Assembly (NCBI RefSeq): GCF_030272615.1 | Contig: NC_081405.1 | Location: 21,556,047-21,620,046, forward strand | Direction: 5' to 3' | DNA from: Cryptomeria japonica | Taxonomy: Eukaryota > Streptophyta > Pinopsida > Cupressales > Cupressaceae | Length of the DNA stretch: 64,000 nt | Translations under genes and position numbers: made by a program | In this document: in pieces, positions 22,849 to 33,125 of the stretch | Layout of the letters: each line of letters starts with the position of its first letter | Numbering within the stretch: position 1 is the stretch's first letter | The notes under the pieces: generated by a model | The model's input: only the letters and a program-made list of their open reading frames with translations | What the model was told of the DNA's origin: nothing | Databases searched by the model: none

Positions 22849-25800
22849 GGGTTCCTATTCCTTTGCTTCTATAAAAGGGAAGTGAACCAAATGTAATGAT
22901 ATGATCGACTAGGTTAGGGAGATAAGTAAAAGTAGAGATATAAATTGAAATACAAAAATGCAGATCTAAAATTGAGACACAAAGTACAGAGAAGGAAATT
23001 AAATTCAGATATGCACGTGTCATCAAAATTTGGGCTTGACTGAGTAGGACCAAGGCACCAGGCACGTTGGTCACTAATACTGTACAAAGCTTAACCTCTG
23101 GATTCTGGGATCTGAGACCTTCCATTGTAGAGCTGCCACAACATGAAAAAAACCCTAGAGGACCAAGGTACCACACCCTGGTCCTAGAAAACTGAGACCT
23201 TCCTTTGGGCTTGAGTCTGCACTTGTATGTTCTATCAGTTTTGAAGATTGTGCAGCCGTTACATTTTTGTACACACACTTGCAACTTGAAAAATGGTGTT
23301 TGGGTGGCTATATAGGGGTTTTCCTTAGTCAAACCCCTTGTTTTGGTAATTTTCACATCCACAAATAGATGATGATGTATTGAAAATGTCTGTGCAAGAA
23401 ACTTGTGTGTATGCAAGATCCTAAATGAACAAGAAATGTAAATCTAGAGTTCTACCCTATGCTTGGAGAGTAAACCCTAAATGAGTGTAAATGTAAATGT
23501 AAATACTTCAAATCACAAATACAATAATGGATCTAAAGAATGAATGTAAATATCACAACAAGTGTTATGAATCTTATAAAAATATATGAAAAGAACATGA
23601 AACCATACCAAACCCTAAGGGAGAGGTACACACCAATCAATAGTCGGTCATTTCCTATTATTCTTCAATATCTTCAAGTGTCAATTGATGATGAAAATTA
23701 TTGATGTAGACTTGATAGATGCTTGATTTCCTAATTGAAGACTTCATATCAACCGACACTTTCACTTCATAAAAGGCTCCTTCAAAATTACCAGATGGAT
23801 CCTTCAAATGAGGAAAGGAAAGGCTATATGTATGAAACCCTAACAAATTTTTTATCATAGGCCAACCTATAATGATATATTTTCACACCAAGGCGGGTTT
23901 AAACATTAAAATACCACCAAAACATGATCTCAAAATTTGGGGAGAAAAAGCAGGGAACAATGTGAATCACATCGATCTAGCCAACTTTTTTCTAAATTTC
24001 TAGGGATGCAAGGTATTGTGATTATAAGATGATTCTCAGGTGGATGTGACGATTTAAGATGTTTAGATATACAAAACCGTGCCTTGAAGGTTGAAATAGG
24101 ACATAATTAGGGCTTTTGATGAATTAATTACTTGAAAGAATAAAATAAAAGGGGTACACTTAGAATTAAGGGCCCAATTTTATGATGTGTAGAGGGATGA
24201 AGGGGACTTTAGATTTAATTAAATTAATTAATAAAATGCTTAAAGGGAAATTAAAATGAAAGATGCAACACACTAAGGCAAGTGCTAACCTAAGCATGGA
24301 ATTGTACCACCCAATTAAGGGTGTACAATTTACAATGCTACATTTAGCCCACACTTTAGTAGTCATATGACACTACATTCATATGTAAGCTAAAGTACAG
24401 AGAAGTAAACATTTCATGAAATTGGATATATCCATAAGGTGTCGAACGAAGCCCCCAATGGTATTTGCAGTACATTGTTAGGAACCACATCCTACAAAAT
24501 CACATTGTTAGATAAAATCACAAAATCAACTAGTTGCTTACTAAGTAAATGACGAAATTCATGGGTAGTTATATGCCCCCTATTTCAGCTTGCTAATTAG
24601 TGAGTTGAAACAGGGTATCATGTTTACCACATTGAATTGTTAAGTAAAATTGATGACAAATTCTTGCAACAAGGTTTGATACAAGATCAAAACTTAATGG
24701 AGAATTATTAGTAAGAAAGAGAAATAAGAGATAATTCCAACACAACCAAGGATGTGATAATTGGATCTTTCTAACACAAGATGAAAGATTAATCGGAAAA
24801 TGTAGAATTAGGGTTTGGAAAGAATTACCTTTTAAATTATGAAAAAAGGAGGAAGAAATCACTATCCCAAGACATCCACCTTTGAGAATAGAGAGAATCT
24901 TTGATAATGATAACATCTTTAGTAAGAGGAGAAAGAATATAAGAATACACACTTTCTCCAATATTTAGAAAAAGGGGATTCTTAGTGAAGGATTTCACAC
25001 TTTCACCAAGGAGAGATTGTTCATGATTTAGATATATTACAAGAAATGACATCAAATGCAAAATCAAACTCAACAAAGGAAAGGTGAATCATTGGAAAAA
25101 GAGATAGAAGATAGAAATATCACCCTTTCCCCCCAAGCATAGAGGAAAGGACATCAAAGAAGGATCATTTATAAAAACACTCTTCTAAAAGAAGGAAAGA
25201 GATCCTCATCAAGGATAAGCACATGCACAACATAGAAGGGTTCATTATAAAAGATACTACTCAATGAAGAAAATGATTTGATGAATGATTATAGACTTCC
25301 ACACCAAGGAAGAGGTCTCCATTAAGGATATGTACTTAAGATCCTAATTAGGGATACTTATTCCAATATGTGAGAGGGAATTCCCAATAGGGATATACAC
25401 CTCTATAATAGATAAGAGGTCCTTATAAAAGACACTACTTCACAAAGGGAAAAGTTTTAATATGAAGAAGGAGAGATGTTTGAAATAATTCTTGCCCCCA
25501 TAGAGACAAGAGATGTGACAAACATAGGCTATTATGTTGCTTCCAAAGTATGATTGCACATGAAATTGTAGTTTCATGATTGACAATGAGCCCCCAATAG
25601 GTAGGCTACCAATGTCACATGGTAAAGAGAAACATAATAGCCACTAATGTTATTTAAATATATGATATATTGGATGAAGGATTTGAATATGACATGTTAA
25701 ATTATCTACAATCAATGAGAGCAAAAACATGTATAAGATGATAAGTATTGAAATGTTTTGATGAAGAAAGTAGTTTGTAGGAGAAAAATAGGCCTCTAAG

Positions 25801-26005
25801 TCATGTTCCTCTTGCACACAAATTTTCTCATACATAGATGAAAACTTAGGAGAGGGACAAGTATAATTCATTAGAGCCTTATTTCTATAAGAGAGGGTAT
25901 GAATAGAAGGTAAAGCCTCATAAGTGGGATTGTCAATCTCTTGGGGAGATTCACAAAGAAACTTGTCAATTAATGTTGGCAAGAGACAATGCATTCATGG
26001 TGAGA
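22849..26005. other. Unclassified DNA between E4 and E5
   Basis: No gene seen. A strong TATA-like CTATAAAAGGG lies at about 22869-22879, just to the right of E4; with E4 removed it joins 15465 and could be an old promoter. A hairpin-prone GGGGTTTTCC..AGTCAAACCCC lies near 23306-23333. A TAAATG-type short tandem repeat lies near 23485-23505. The minus-strand ORFs at 24593-24961 and 25650-25994 have no recognisable domain. Confidence 0.4.
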
Positions 26006-27082
26006 TGTTGTCATTGATGGCAACTTGAGTTGGATATCCATTCCATAGTTCATGATTTATTCATAGCAGAAGATTGTTTGAGGTCTGGTGAGAAGAAAAG
26101 GCAATCTGATAGAGTGTACAGTATTTTGATTGGTGATTCATTTGTGTTGCATATTTGGTATTGTGAATCTTGGAGATGCATTGTGGATATGTAAATTAAC
26201 TTATTCCATGTTTGTGGTCTTCAGTTTTGAGTCTTGTGTAAATTGGAAGATCCAGTAGACATGTTTTTGAGTAAAACAATGCTTATCAGCTGAAACGTGT
26301 GAAGGTTCATTGTGCGGATCATGAAGAGTGATTTTGGTGATTATTTGTTTGTTAGAGGTTGTTGAGCCAACTTATAGGAAGTGTGTGGAAATTTGTTTTT
26401 GGTCCACTTGTTTGTTTTTGGATCGGATTAAGCCAACTTAGGTAACACGTTTCATTTGTGTGTTATGTGTTTTGGGCCAACATGGAATTGATCTAATTTG
26501 ATGTTGCAGATATATTAGACCAATTGATTCAATCATTTCTTAGATTGATAATGTTGTGTAAAGTTTATATGAGTGATTGTGCACGGCTGAAAGATTTGTG
26601 CTCTAGTATAATGCAAAATATCATATTAGAGTTGAATAGAAGAGCAGAGCAAGATTATGTGTTTTGTGCTTAACTGGAACTATACTTAGGCATTTGTTGA
26701 TGCTATTCAATAGTTAAAACCTTCTTGTACCTCTTGTAATCATTTTGTAAGGCAGTGAGTCTTCTAAGTTGTAGCCCTTATTGTAAATATTGAGTAGGGA
26801 GCTCTAGGTAGTGTGTCTGAATGCATGTGTATTCCCCATTGTAATATTTTTTATACTTCTAACAAAGTATATTAATATTGTGGGTTTGAATCCCACTGTG
26901 GTTTTTCCCTTAACTGGGTTTCCACGTAAAAATCTTGGTGTTATGGTGTTGTTGATCTTTTCTTTGATTTTTTGCACTTTACTTTTGATCATTTGCATTA
27001 AGTGGTTGAAAGATCAGGTTAATAAGGGTAAAAATTATAGAACACTGATTCATCCCCCTCTTATTGTTCCTTGATTCCAACA
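26006..27082 (+). repeat. E5 5' LTR
   Basis: It starts TGTTGTCATTGATGGC and ends TTGATTCCAACA, so the ends pair as TGTTG/CAACA. The right end lies two bases before a perfect tRNA-Met PBS. It holds the block CCACTGTGGTTTTTCCC...GGGTTTCCACG (26893-26927) and the C-run CATCCCCCTCTTA just before its end. The left end rests on similarity to the solo LTR E3. The TSD cannot be tested because the far end is missing. Confidence 0.78.
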
Positions 27083-27084
27083 AT

Positions 27085-27096
27085 TGGTATCAGAGC
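27085..27096 (+). other. E5 primer-binding site (initiator tRNA-Met)
   Basis: TGGTATCAGAGC is a full 12-base match to the usual plant initiator tRNA-Met PBS, two bases past the LTR. Confidence 0.9.
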
Positions 27097-27146
27097 CTAG
27101 TTCCTTAGAATAATCCTAACAACTTGAGGGTCAAGAAGGTGTTTTA

Positions 27147-27439
27147 ATGGATTTCAATAGTCTTAGACAACAACTACTTGTTGCACTTGCTGATCTTGAT
27201 CAGTCCAAAGCCAAAGTTTGAGAATTGAAAACAAGCCATAAGGATGGTGAAAATTTCATTCAGACATTAAAGGAGCAACTGAGTAAGTCCAAGGAAAAGA
27301 GAAAGAAGCTTGTTGATCGGCTTTAGGAGAAAGAGAGTCTAAGAATTGATGAAGAAGCCTTGAAGGAAAAGACTAAAGAGTGTGAGAGACTTGCTAGAGA
27401 TAATGCAGTTCAAAAGAATGAGATTGAAGACATTGTGAT
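27147..27439 (+). pseudogene. E5 gag, N-terminal part (interrupted by E6)
   Basis: ATG at 27147 opens a frame rich in Lys, Glu, Gln and Leu with heptad-like spacing, so a coiled coil is likely, as in the E2 Gag. TGA and TAG stops occur early. E6 is inserted after 27439 within the 5-mer GTGAT, and the frame resumes at 43649 in the same phase. I assign it to gag because of its position after the PBS and the zinc knuckles downstream. Confidence 0.65.
27435..27439. other. E6 target-site duplication, left copy (GTGAT)
   Basis: GTGAT here and at 43644-43648 exactly flank the E6 LTRs. Five bases is the usual TSD length for Ty3/gypsy elements. Confidence 0.92.
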
Positions 27440-28227
27440 TGTATATGGTGAAAATGAATAACAAATAACAACAATATTGAAAGACTAAAATGGATTCAAC
27501 CACTAAACCCTAGCCTAACAATGAACAAAGATCCACCATAACATATGAAGATGACCTAAGACAATGCAAAATAACTCAAAATCACAAAGATTATACCATC
27601 ACATGTCCAATAGGGTTTTGATCTCCATTCTTCCTATCTCCATTGATCTTGTTTGATATATTTGCTCTCAGATTTTTATATGCACAAGAGCTCAATAAAG
27701 AACGGAATGTGGTTGCAAGTGGAATTGTAGTGTAGCCAAGTACTCCAAAATCAGTCATTAGGATGTGTCATTAGGGTTTGACAATGAAGAAAGCATCTCC
27801 TTAAATAGAAGACACAATAGGAAATGGAGGGTTAAGATTGAGAGGTGTAAAAAGAGAGGTCGGCTAGGATTAGAGGGTAGGTATAAGAAATACCAAAATA
27901 ATGAAAGAGGTAGGTAGTGTAGGAATTAAGAGATGAATGACATGTGTCATGGGTAGAAAAAGATAATGAATTAATTAAATAAATAAAGATTTATTTAATT
28001 AATAGAAGAAGTAGGACAATTAAATAAATAAAATATTTATTTAATTTAGGAAAGGGATAATTTAAATAAATAAATGTATTTATTTAAATGAGAAATAAGG
28101 CTAGAAGAGGATAAATGAATTAATTAAAATAAATAAAGATTTATTTAATTAATAGAAGAATTAGGCTTAGATAATTAAATAAATAAAATATTTATTTAAT
28201 TAGACATGACAATTTTGAGTGTCTACA
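27440..28227 (-). repeat. E6 3' LTR (788 bp)
   Basis: Begins TGTATATGGTGAAAATG and ends GAGTGTCTACA on the plus strand; same length as 42856-43643 with four differences (near 27443, 27510, 27669 and 27892). The right third holds five AT palindromes. On the minus strand a TATA-like CTATTTAAGG lies near 27800 and could drive the element. Confidence 0.95.
27971..28202. repeat. Five AT-rich palindromes in the E6 LTR
   Basis: Perfect or near-perfect inverted repeats lie at 27971-28002 (14-bp arms TTAATTAAATAAAT, 4-base spacer), 28018-28046, 28060-28089, 28120-28152 and 28172-28202. The first two and last two form a duplicated pair. The same set is in the other LTR (about 43387-43618). They fall in what would be U3. 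Confidence 0.85.
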
Positions 28228-28242
28228 TTTTGCCCCTCTTTG
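28228..28242 (-). other. E6 polypurine tract
   Basis: Minus-strand AAAGAGGGGCAAAA abuts the LTR start TGTAGACACTC. It fixes the orientation of E6. Confidence 0.85.
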
Positions 28243-28571
28243 AGACAATGCGGCTTGTCGCGTTGTTTCAAAGAAGATAAGATGAACTGATATAGAGCTG
28301 CCCCAGAATGGGAATGATATGCCCCCTCGAGAGATTGGATGAAAATGTCTGAAAAGATTGCAGACAATCTCTCGATAAGAAAGAAAGGCTAGAATGGACT
28401 GATTAGATAAAGTGACAAAGTCACGGGATGAAGAATACTGACCCAGGAAATGAAGACAAGGGCTAGGGTAGGCTATAAGATAGACCACGGGCAAAAGACA
28501 TCCTCATTGTCATCCACACCCTTAGAAGATCATAGTGCAGAGTGAGAAAAGAGCAGCAGCAGTCAGCAGCG
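28243..28571 (+). promoter_or_regulatory. Probable internal promoter and 5' UTR of the antisense PMD gene
   Basis: A TATA-like GGCTATAAGATAG sits at 28471-28483, about 90 bp upstream of the exon 1 ATG at 28572. A pyrimidine-rich stretch about 30 bp downstream (near 28500-28516) could hold the start site. Plus-strand transcription from here would run against the gag-pol transcript. This is inferred from position and sequence only. Confidence 0.45.
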
Positions 28572-28749
28572 ATGGCATCCATTCATAGATTCGACCGTGT
28601 TCGCCGATTCCAGCGACCAGCCGATGCAGGAGAGCCGGTAAGTACCCGAAAACCTCCTCGTACTTTCACGCATTTCGAGTTTTGTCATAAATGCATGTTT
28701 AGTAGCAATAAATGCGCTAGGAATAGGATAGATAAAATATGCAAAAACG

Positions 28750-29060
28750 CGCAACCGCGTCTGTGTCAGTGCCAGGCGCGTCTATGTTGGACAGGCGCGT
28801 CTGTGTCGGGTCCAGGCGCGTCTGTGCCTGGAACCGCGTTTGTGCTGAATGCGGACGCGTTTGTGAAATGTAGAAGCGTCTGTGCACTGTAGGGGCGTTT
28901 ATGTCATGTAGGGACGTCTGTGTTCCCTGGTCGCGTTTGTGCATGGTATAGGCATGTTTGTGTTCAGAAAATGCGTCTGTGTTGCAGAAGCGCGTTTGTG
29001 CAGTCTATAAGCGCGTTTAGGAGTTAAAAGCGCGTTTGTGTGTTAAAATTGCGTTTGTGT
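28750..29060 (+). repeat. Degenerate CGCGTCTGTG array (about 16 units)
   Basis: Units such as CGCGTCTGTG, CGCGTTTGTG and GCGTCTATG recur about every 18-22 bp. The spacer bases are poorly kept while the core is well kept. CpG is retained in most units although the surrounding element shows C-to-T decay. The same motif, in reverse complement on the plus strand, occurs in the gag leader. Confidence 0.88.
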
Positions 29061-29095
29061 GTCAAAATGCATGGTTTTAGTCTTTTAGGTCAAAC

Positions 29096-29431
29096 CGGCA
29101 GTTCTGTGATGAACATACGCTGTCGATTGGATAAGCTGCTGAGAGGATACACTCAAGCAGGTCCTCTAGGAAGAGTAGAATAGATCAAGGCACTTTGTGA
29201 TGAACAGGGAGCACCAAGATAGGCAGCACTTTGTGATGAACAGGGAGTGCGAATGTGAGTGACACTTTGTGATGAACAGGGAATGTCACACACGTAGTAC
29301 TTTGTGATGAACAGGGAGCACTACTTAGGGTAGATAGCAACACTTTGTGATGAATAGTGAGTGTCACTGAGATAGATAAGCGTATGCATTTAGATAGCAA
29401 GTAGCATTTTGTGATAAACAGTGAATGCCAC
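29096..29431 (+). repeat. Series of seven hairpins with a conserved loop and varying stems
   Basis: Six units share a 15-base loop close to TTGTGATGAACAGGG, with loop starts at 29195, 29231, 29267, 29302, 29345 and 29409. The flanking arms differ in sequence but pair: GCACT/AGTGC, GTGACACT/AATGTCAC (one mismatch), GTAGTACT/AGCACTAC (one mismatch), ACACT/AGTGT and GTAGCATT/AATGCCAC (one mismatch). The first unit has two mismatches. A diverged seventh unit at 29096-29125 has arms CGGCAG/CTGTCG around a loop with TGTGATGAACA. Paired changes suggest a folded RNA or single-stranded DNA. Confidence 0.75.
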
Positions 29432-31389
29432 GATAACTGACAAAATTGATTGTGTGACTGTAGGAGTATTTGCCGATGTTGGAGTCACGGGAGAGATTCC
29501 CATCGACTCAGAGGTTGCGACCAGAGTTGTCGATCCAGGATAGGATTTCCATTGAGGAGATGGGTCTTACACATGTGCTATTTGTGCCTGAGTTTCGGGC
29601 AAACATGGGTTTGCTGACTGCGTTGGCTGAGAGATGGCACTCTGAGACGTGCACGTTTCATCTGCCGATGGGTGAGATGACAGTTACATTAGAGGAATTC
29701 TATAGGATTCTGCATATCCCTATTGATGGAGATTTGATTCCCTATGACCGTGACGGTGACAGGGAGGCATTGAGACGGGTGTTTCAGGATCCCGGTTTGG
29801 AGATGCGAGCAGGTCACGTAGCCTGGGATACCATGACTGCCACAGGTTTAGCATTGCCGGCAGTTATTGGGGGAGCCATCAATGGGTATTTGTGTCCAGA
29901 CAGGGCCACACGAGGATTGGCAGTGGGCTGGGGAGGGGCATTGGAGACGCTGATGACAGAACACACTAGGTATGCATGGGGGCCATGTGTCCTGGCACAT
30001 TTATATTATGAGCTGCATCAGTTTGTGTACCACAGATCAGTGGGTTTGGGCTGCGGCGTGACTCTCTTGCAGGTGTGGGCTTATGAGCACCTTCCCATCA
30101 CACGACCCATTCATTTCAGAGGCAGAGGACAGGGACGGAGCTTCGTGCACTTGTACGACATGATTACTTCCCAGCCTCGGATTGGTAGATTGGAGCATTG
30201 GAGGCGCATCATAGATGACATAGACATGGTCATCTGGAGGCCGTACCTGGGGTGCGAGGAGTGGGAGGACGATGCATTGGAGCTACCATATATTTTCAGG
30301 AGCAGGTATCTGATGGGGCGGACGCCCTATATTATAGAGAGGCAGCTTGTTGACAGGGTATGCAGGCAGTTTGGGCGGATCTAGCGGATGCCACGGGGCT
30401 TGGGCATGTATGCCCGTACGGTCAGAGATCAGGTGCAGTTTGGGCCGCTATTATCATATGATCAGGTGGTGACACAGCTGGCAGAGATGATGCCAATGCC
30501 ATGGGACATGTGGCCAGAGGTAGATGATGCAGGGATGGACGCAGAGTACTCTGCGTATTGGGCAGAGCATCCGTTTCCCAGGTTGACAGATCCGACAGAG
30601 CCACTGGAGGGAGAGGGTGGAGGAGATGATGATGATGGTGGAGGGGATGGAGGTAGGGGCCGGTGGAGGCGGAGGGGAGTGGTGGGAGAGAGGCGAGTAG
30701 CACCTCGGAGGGAGGGAGGACAGGAGAGAGCAGCTCCGGTGGTGAGAGGACGGGGTGGACTGCCCCTACAGGTACCAGCAGCACAGGGTCCTAGACAAGG
30801 ACCGAGACAGGTGCAGGCAGAGGGACAGAGACAGGTACAGCCACAGGTACCTAGACAGGCACAGGGATAGGCACCTGTAGAGGAGGAGCCACAGGCAGAG
30901 GCTGAGGGCAGAGATCCTGAGGAGGATGAGCTGTTGAGGCTATGAGAGATCTGCCAGGGCCAGGCAGATGAGATCGAGGATTTGGTGCGGGAGAGAGATC
31001 ACCTCAGGATCAGGGTCAGAGACACAGAGCGGGAGAGGGATCAGGCCATCCAGAGATATACTGAGGCCGAGACAGCTCTGAGGGCAGGGAGGCGGGCAGC
31101 AGAGGATGCAGGGGCAGGCTACGCATATGTCTTGCGAGCCAGAGAGGAGATCGCCTACTGGAGGGATCTATACTATGCAGCCGTGCCAGCAGATCAGCGG
31201 GCTAGGAGCTTCCATAGATCGTCGCGCACAGCGACAGCTACGGGAGGGAGTCGCAGGAGACAGGCATCCAGCGGTGGGGTCATGGGGCCTCCACCACCAC
31301 CAGAGAGACAGGGGGATCCTGGAGCGGGTCCATCTATAGCTCAGACTCCGTCGAGGCCAGGCGGCTCCGAGGGAGGGAGTTCATCATAG

Positions 31390-33125
31390 CCATAGAGGGC
31401 TCCCCATTGTATCAGTATATGTACCATTGTTGTATTGTAGACACCTGCGGGTGATTCTTTTGTAGCCATATGATTCGTTTGACATCATTGTATCATGACA
31501 CTTTTGATTATATATGAGAGATGGTCCATTTTTGCGGCAGCTATATGCATGTGTACCTATGTGATGAAATGTTCTTATGTGATACATGTTTTATGATATG
31601 GATGCTTATATGATGCAATGCAATATATTTTTGTTCTTTTATGTTGTATATGTGATGCATGATGCAAATGTGAATGTATGTAATGCAAATGAATATGATA
31701 ATGCAAATGATTATTTACATAATGAAAATGTGAGATGTGCTAACATGTGTTATATGCAGGATGTGATGCAATTGTGATATCTATATGTATGTATGAAATG
31801 CTTATATGTGATAATGCAGGTGTAACTATATGAAATGCAAATGTTTTTGGTGTGTCATCATACTCAGTCATGTGATAGCGGGCTACGCGGACTCGAGAAG
31901 GACAATGAAAGTCAATCAAGAAAGGGGGATGGAAGACAGAAGATATGAACGTGAAAGAGCTTCTTGTGCGTTATCATCATTGAGCTTATTATGGCAAAAT
32001 AGGTTATGACAATCGAGGCATTTGTTCGACCCAGAAAGTCATTGTACCTGTTTGCATGGAGATAAGACAGTCACAAACAAGGAATGCTCCAGTTCATACT
32101 AGACTCACAGTGTCCTCATATCCTTGGACAAGTCATAGCATTACTAAAAAGACAATCCACAGACAACAAACAAAATAGGTGACGATACCCCATCCTCGCC
32201 TTTCTAGTCAAAGACATCCTGGAGATAGAATCTCTAGTCAAAGACATCCTGGAAAAGCTAAAAGACATGTCACCAAAAGATAAAATCAAAAGAAAACCAA
32301 GACTCAACACCAACATCCACTGTAGTCCTCAAGTTTAGTGTCTCTTGTCACTTGTATAAGTCATGTTTGATTGTGGTCACAATGTTCACTTTCACAAAAA
32401 GGATAGATTAACACTGAACCATATGTTGTCTGAGTCTGTTGAAAGATTTGATTTTGTTGAAGCTCATTGTTGCTGCTGTGTCTCATTTGAAACTGACTGA
32501 ATCCATGAAATTGATACTTTATTGTGGAGAAGATGGAACTTTATTGTGGACTGGCGATGCAGATGTTGCTTTATTGCGGATTGTGCGCGAATAGACTTGA
32601 AGGAAGCTGGAAGAAACTGTATTCCTCAAAACATGTGATGTTCTCAGTTCCACACCCATTACTAGACGTAGGAATTGGCCGTAGTCACAGACAGGATCTG
32701 ATTTATTATGGATGGAAAGGGAGTGAAAAAGGGGGGGTTATGGATGGCTAACCAATCTTAGGTAGATCAATAACAAGCCATGATGGGAATGGGTAGGTTT
32801 ATTGTGAGTGAATAGGTTGTGAGTGTGTGCAAAGTGAAAGATGAAAGAGAATCCTGAAGGAGGGAGGAGCAAAGTCTCTACGCATGGCGCTGGTGACCCA
32901 GTTTTCACCATGGTACTTGCCCAGGGCGCCACCGAAGTGGTTTTCACCATTGGACGAAATTATTTCTCTTTACTTTTTTGGATTTTTCAATTTTTTTGTT
33001 GTCACAAGGCGCTTGTTTGCCAGGTTTTCACCATGTAACGATTTTTTTGCGTTTTATAATTTTTTTGTATTTTTGAATTTTTTGATTTTTTTTTTGTATT
33101 TTTAAATTAGGATATTCCAAAGAGC
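31390..33125. other. E6 spacer between the PMD gene and the pol end
   Basis: No coding seen. About 31560-31860 is low complexity, built from ATGTGATGCAAATG-like words. A segment with CTAGTCAAAGACATCCTGGA is duplicated at about 32204-32262. GTTTTCACCAT recurs at 32901, 32940 and 33023 (and at 41968 in the leader). About 33040-33110 is a T-rich run, which is A-rich just past the gag-pol stop on the minus strand. The two convergent genes meet here, so terminators for both could lie in it. Confidence 0.55.

Larger units (their letters stand above)
28638..29463 (+). other. Inferred phase-0 intron of the PMD gene, filled with repeats
   Basis: The donor GTAAGT follows exon 1 directly and the acceptor CTGTAG precedes the GAG codon of exon 2. 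A branch-like CTGAC lies near 29437. Removing 826 bp joins two open frames in phase. The intron contains the CGCGTCTGTG array (28750-29060) and the hairpin series (29096-29431). No transcript evidence is available, so splicing is inferred. Confidence 0.6.
28572..31389 (+). pseudogene. Antisense plant mobile domain (PMD) gene of E6, two exons inferred
   Basis: Inferred exon 1 is 28572-28637 (22 codons from ATG, ending at CCG|GTAAGT). Exon 2 is 29464-31389, after GACTGTAG|GAG. Both junctions are phase 0, so the frame is kept. Exon 2 encodes a PMD fold: ALAERWHSETCTFHLPMGEM followed by TVTLEEFYRILHIPIDG, and later VGWGGALETLM and LLQVWAYEHLPI. After it come an acidic Gly/Asp stretch, a basic Arg/Gln-rich region, an Arg/Glu coiled coil and a Pro/Ser tail. 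Three in-frame stops, at 30382 (TAG), 30868 (TAG) and 30943 (TGA), break it; each fits C-to-T in CAG or CGA. PMD proteins MAIN and MAIL1 of Arabidopsis act in gene and transposon silencing, and related domains occur in transposons. The role here is unknown. The exon is far more GC-rich than its surroundings. Confidence 0.78.

Noticed and set aside
22826-23416. Minus-strand ORF of 196 codons
   Set aside because: It spans the junction between the E4 LTR end (22848) and flanking DNA, has no known motif and cannot be an old gene across an insertion boundary.
24593-25994. Minus-strand ORFs of 114-122 codons
   Set aside because: They are Leu/Ser/Phe-rich, overlap one another in part and show no motif or consistent coding bias.
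29096-29431. CRISPR-like array of regularly spaced repeats
   Set aside because: The repeats are 15-base loops with pairing flanks, not long direct repeats with unique spacers, and the context is a plant retrotransposon.
30422-30784. Minus-strand ORF of 120 codons, Pro/Leu/His-rich
   Set aside because: It is antisense to the GC-rich PMD frame; its composition is the shadow of Gly/Arg/Asp codons.
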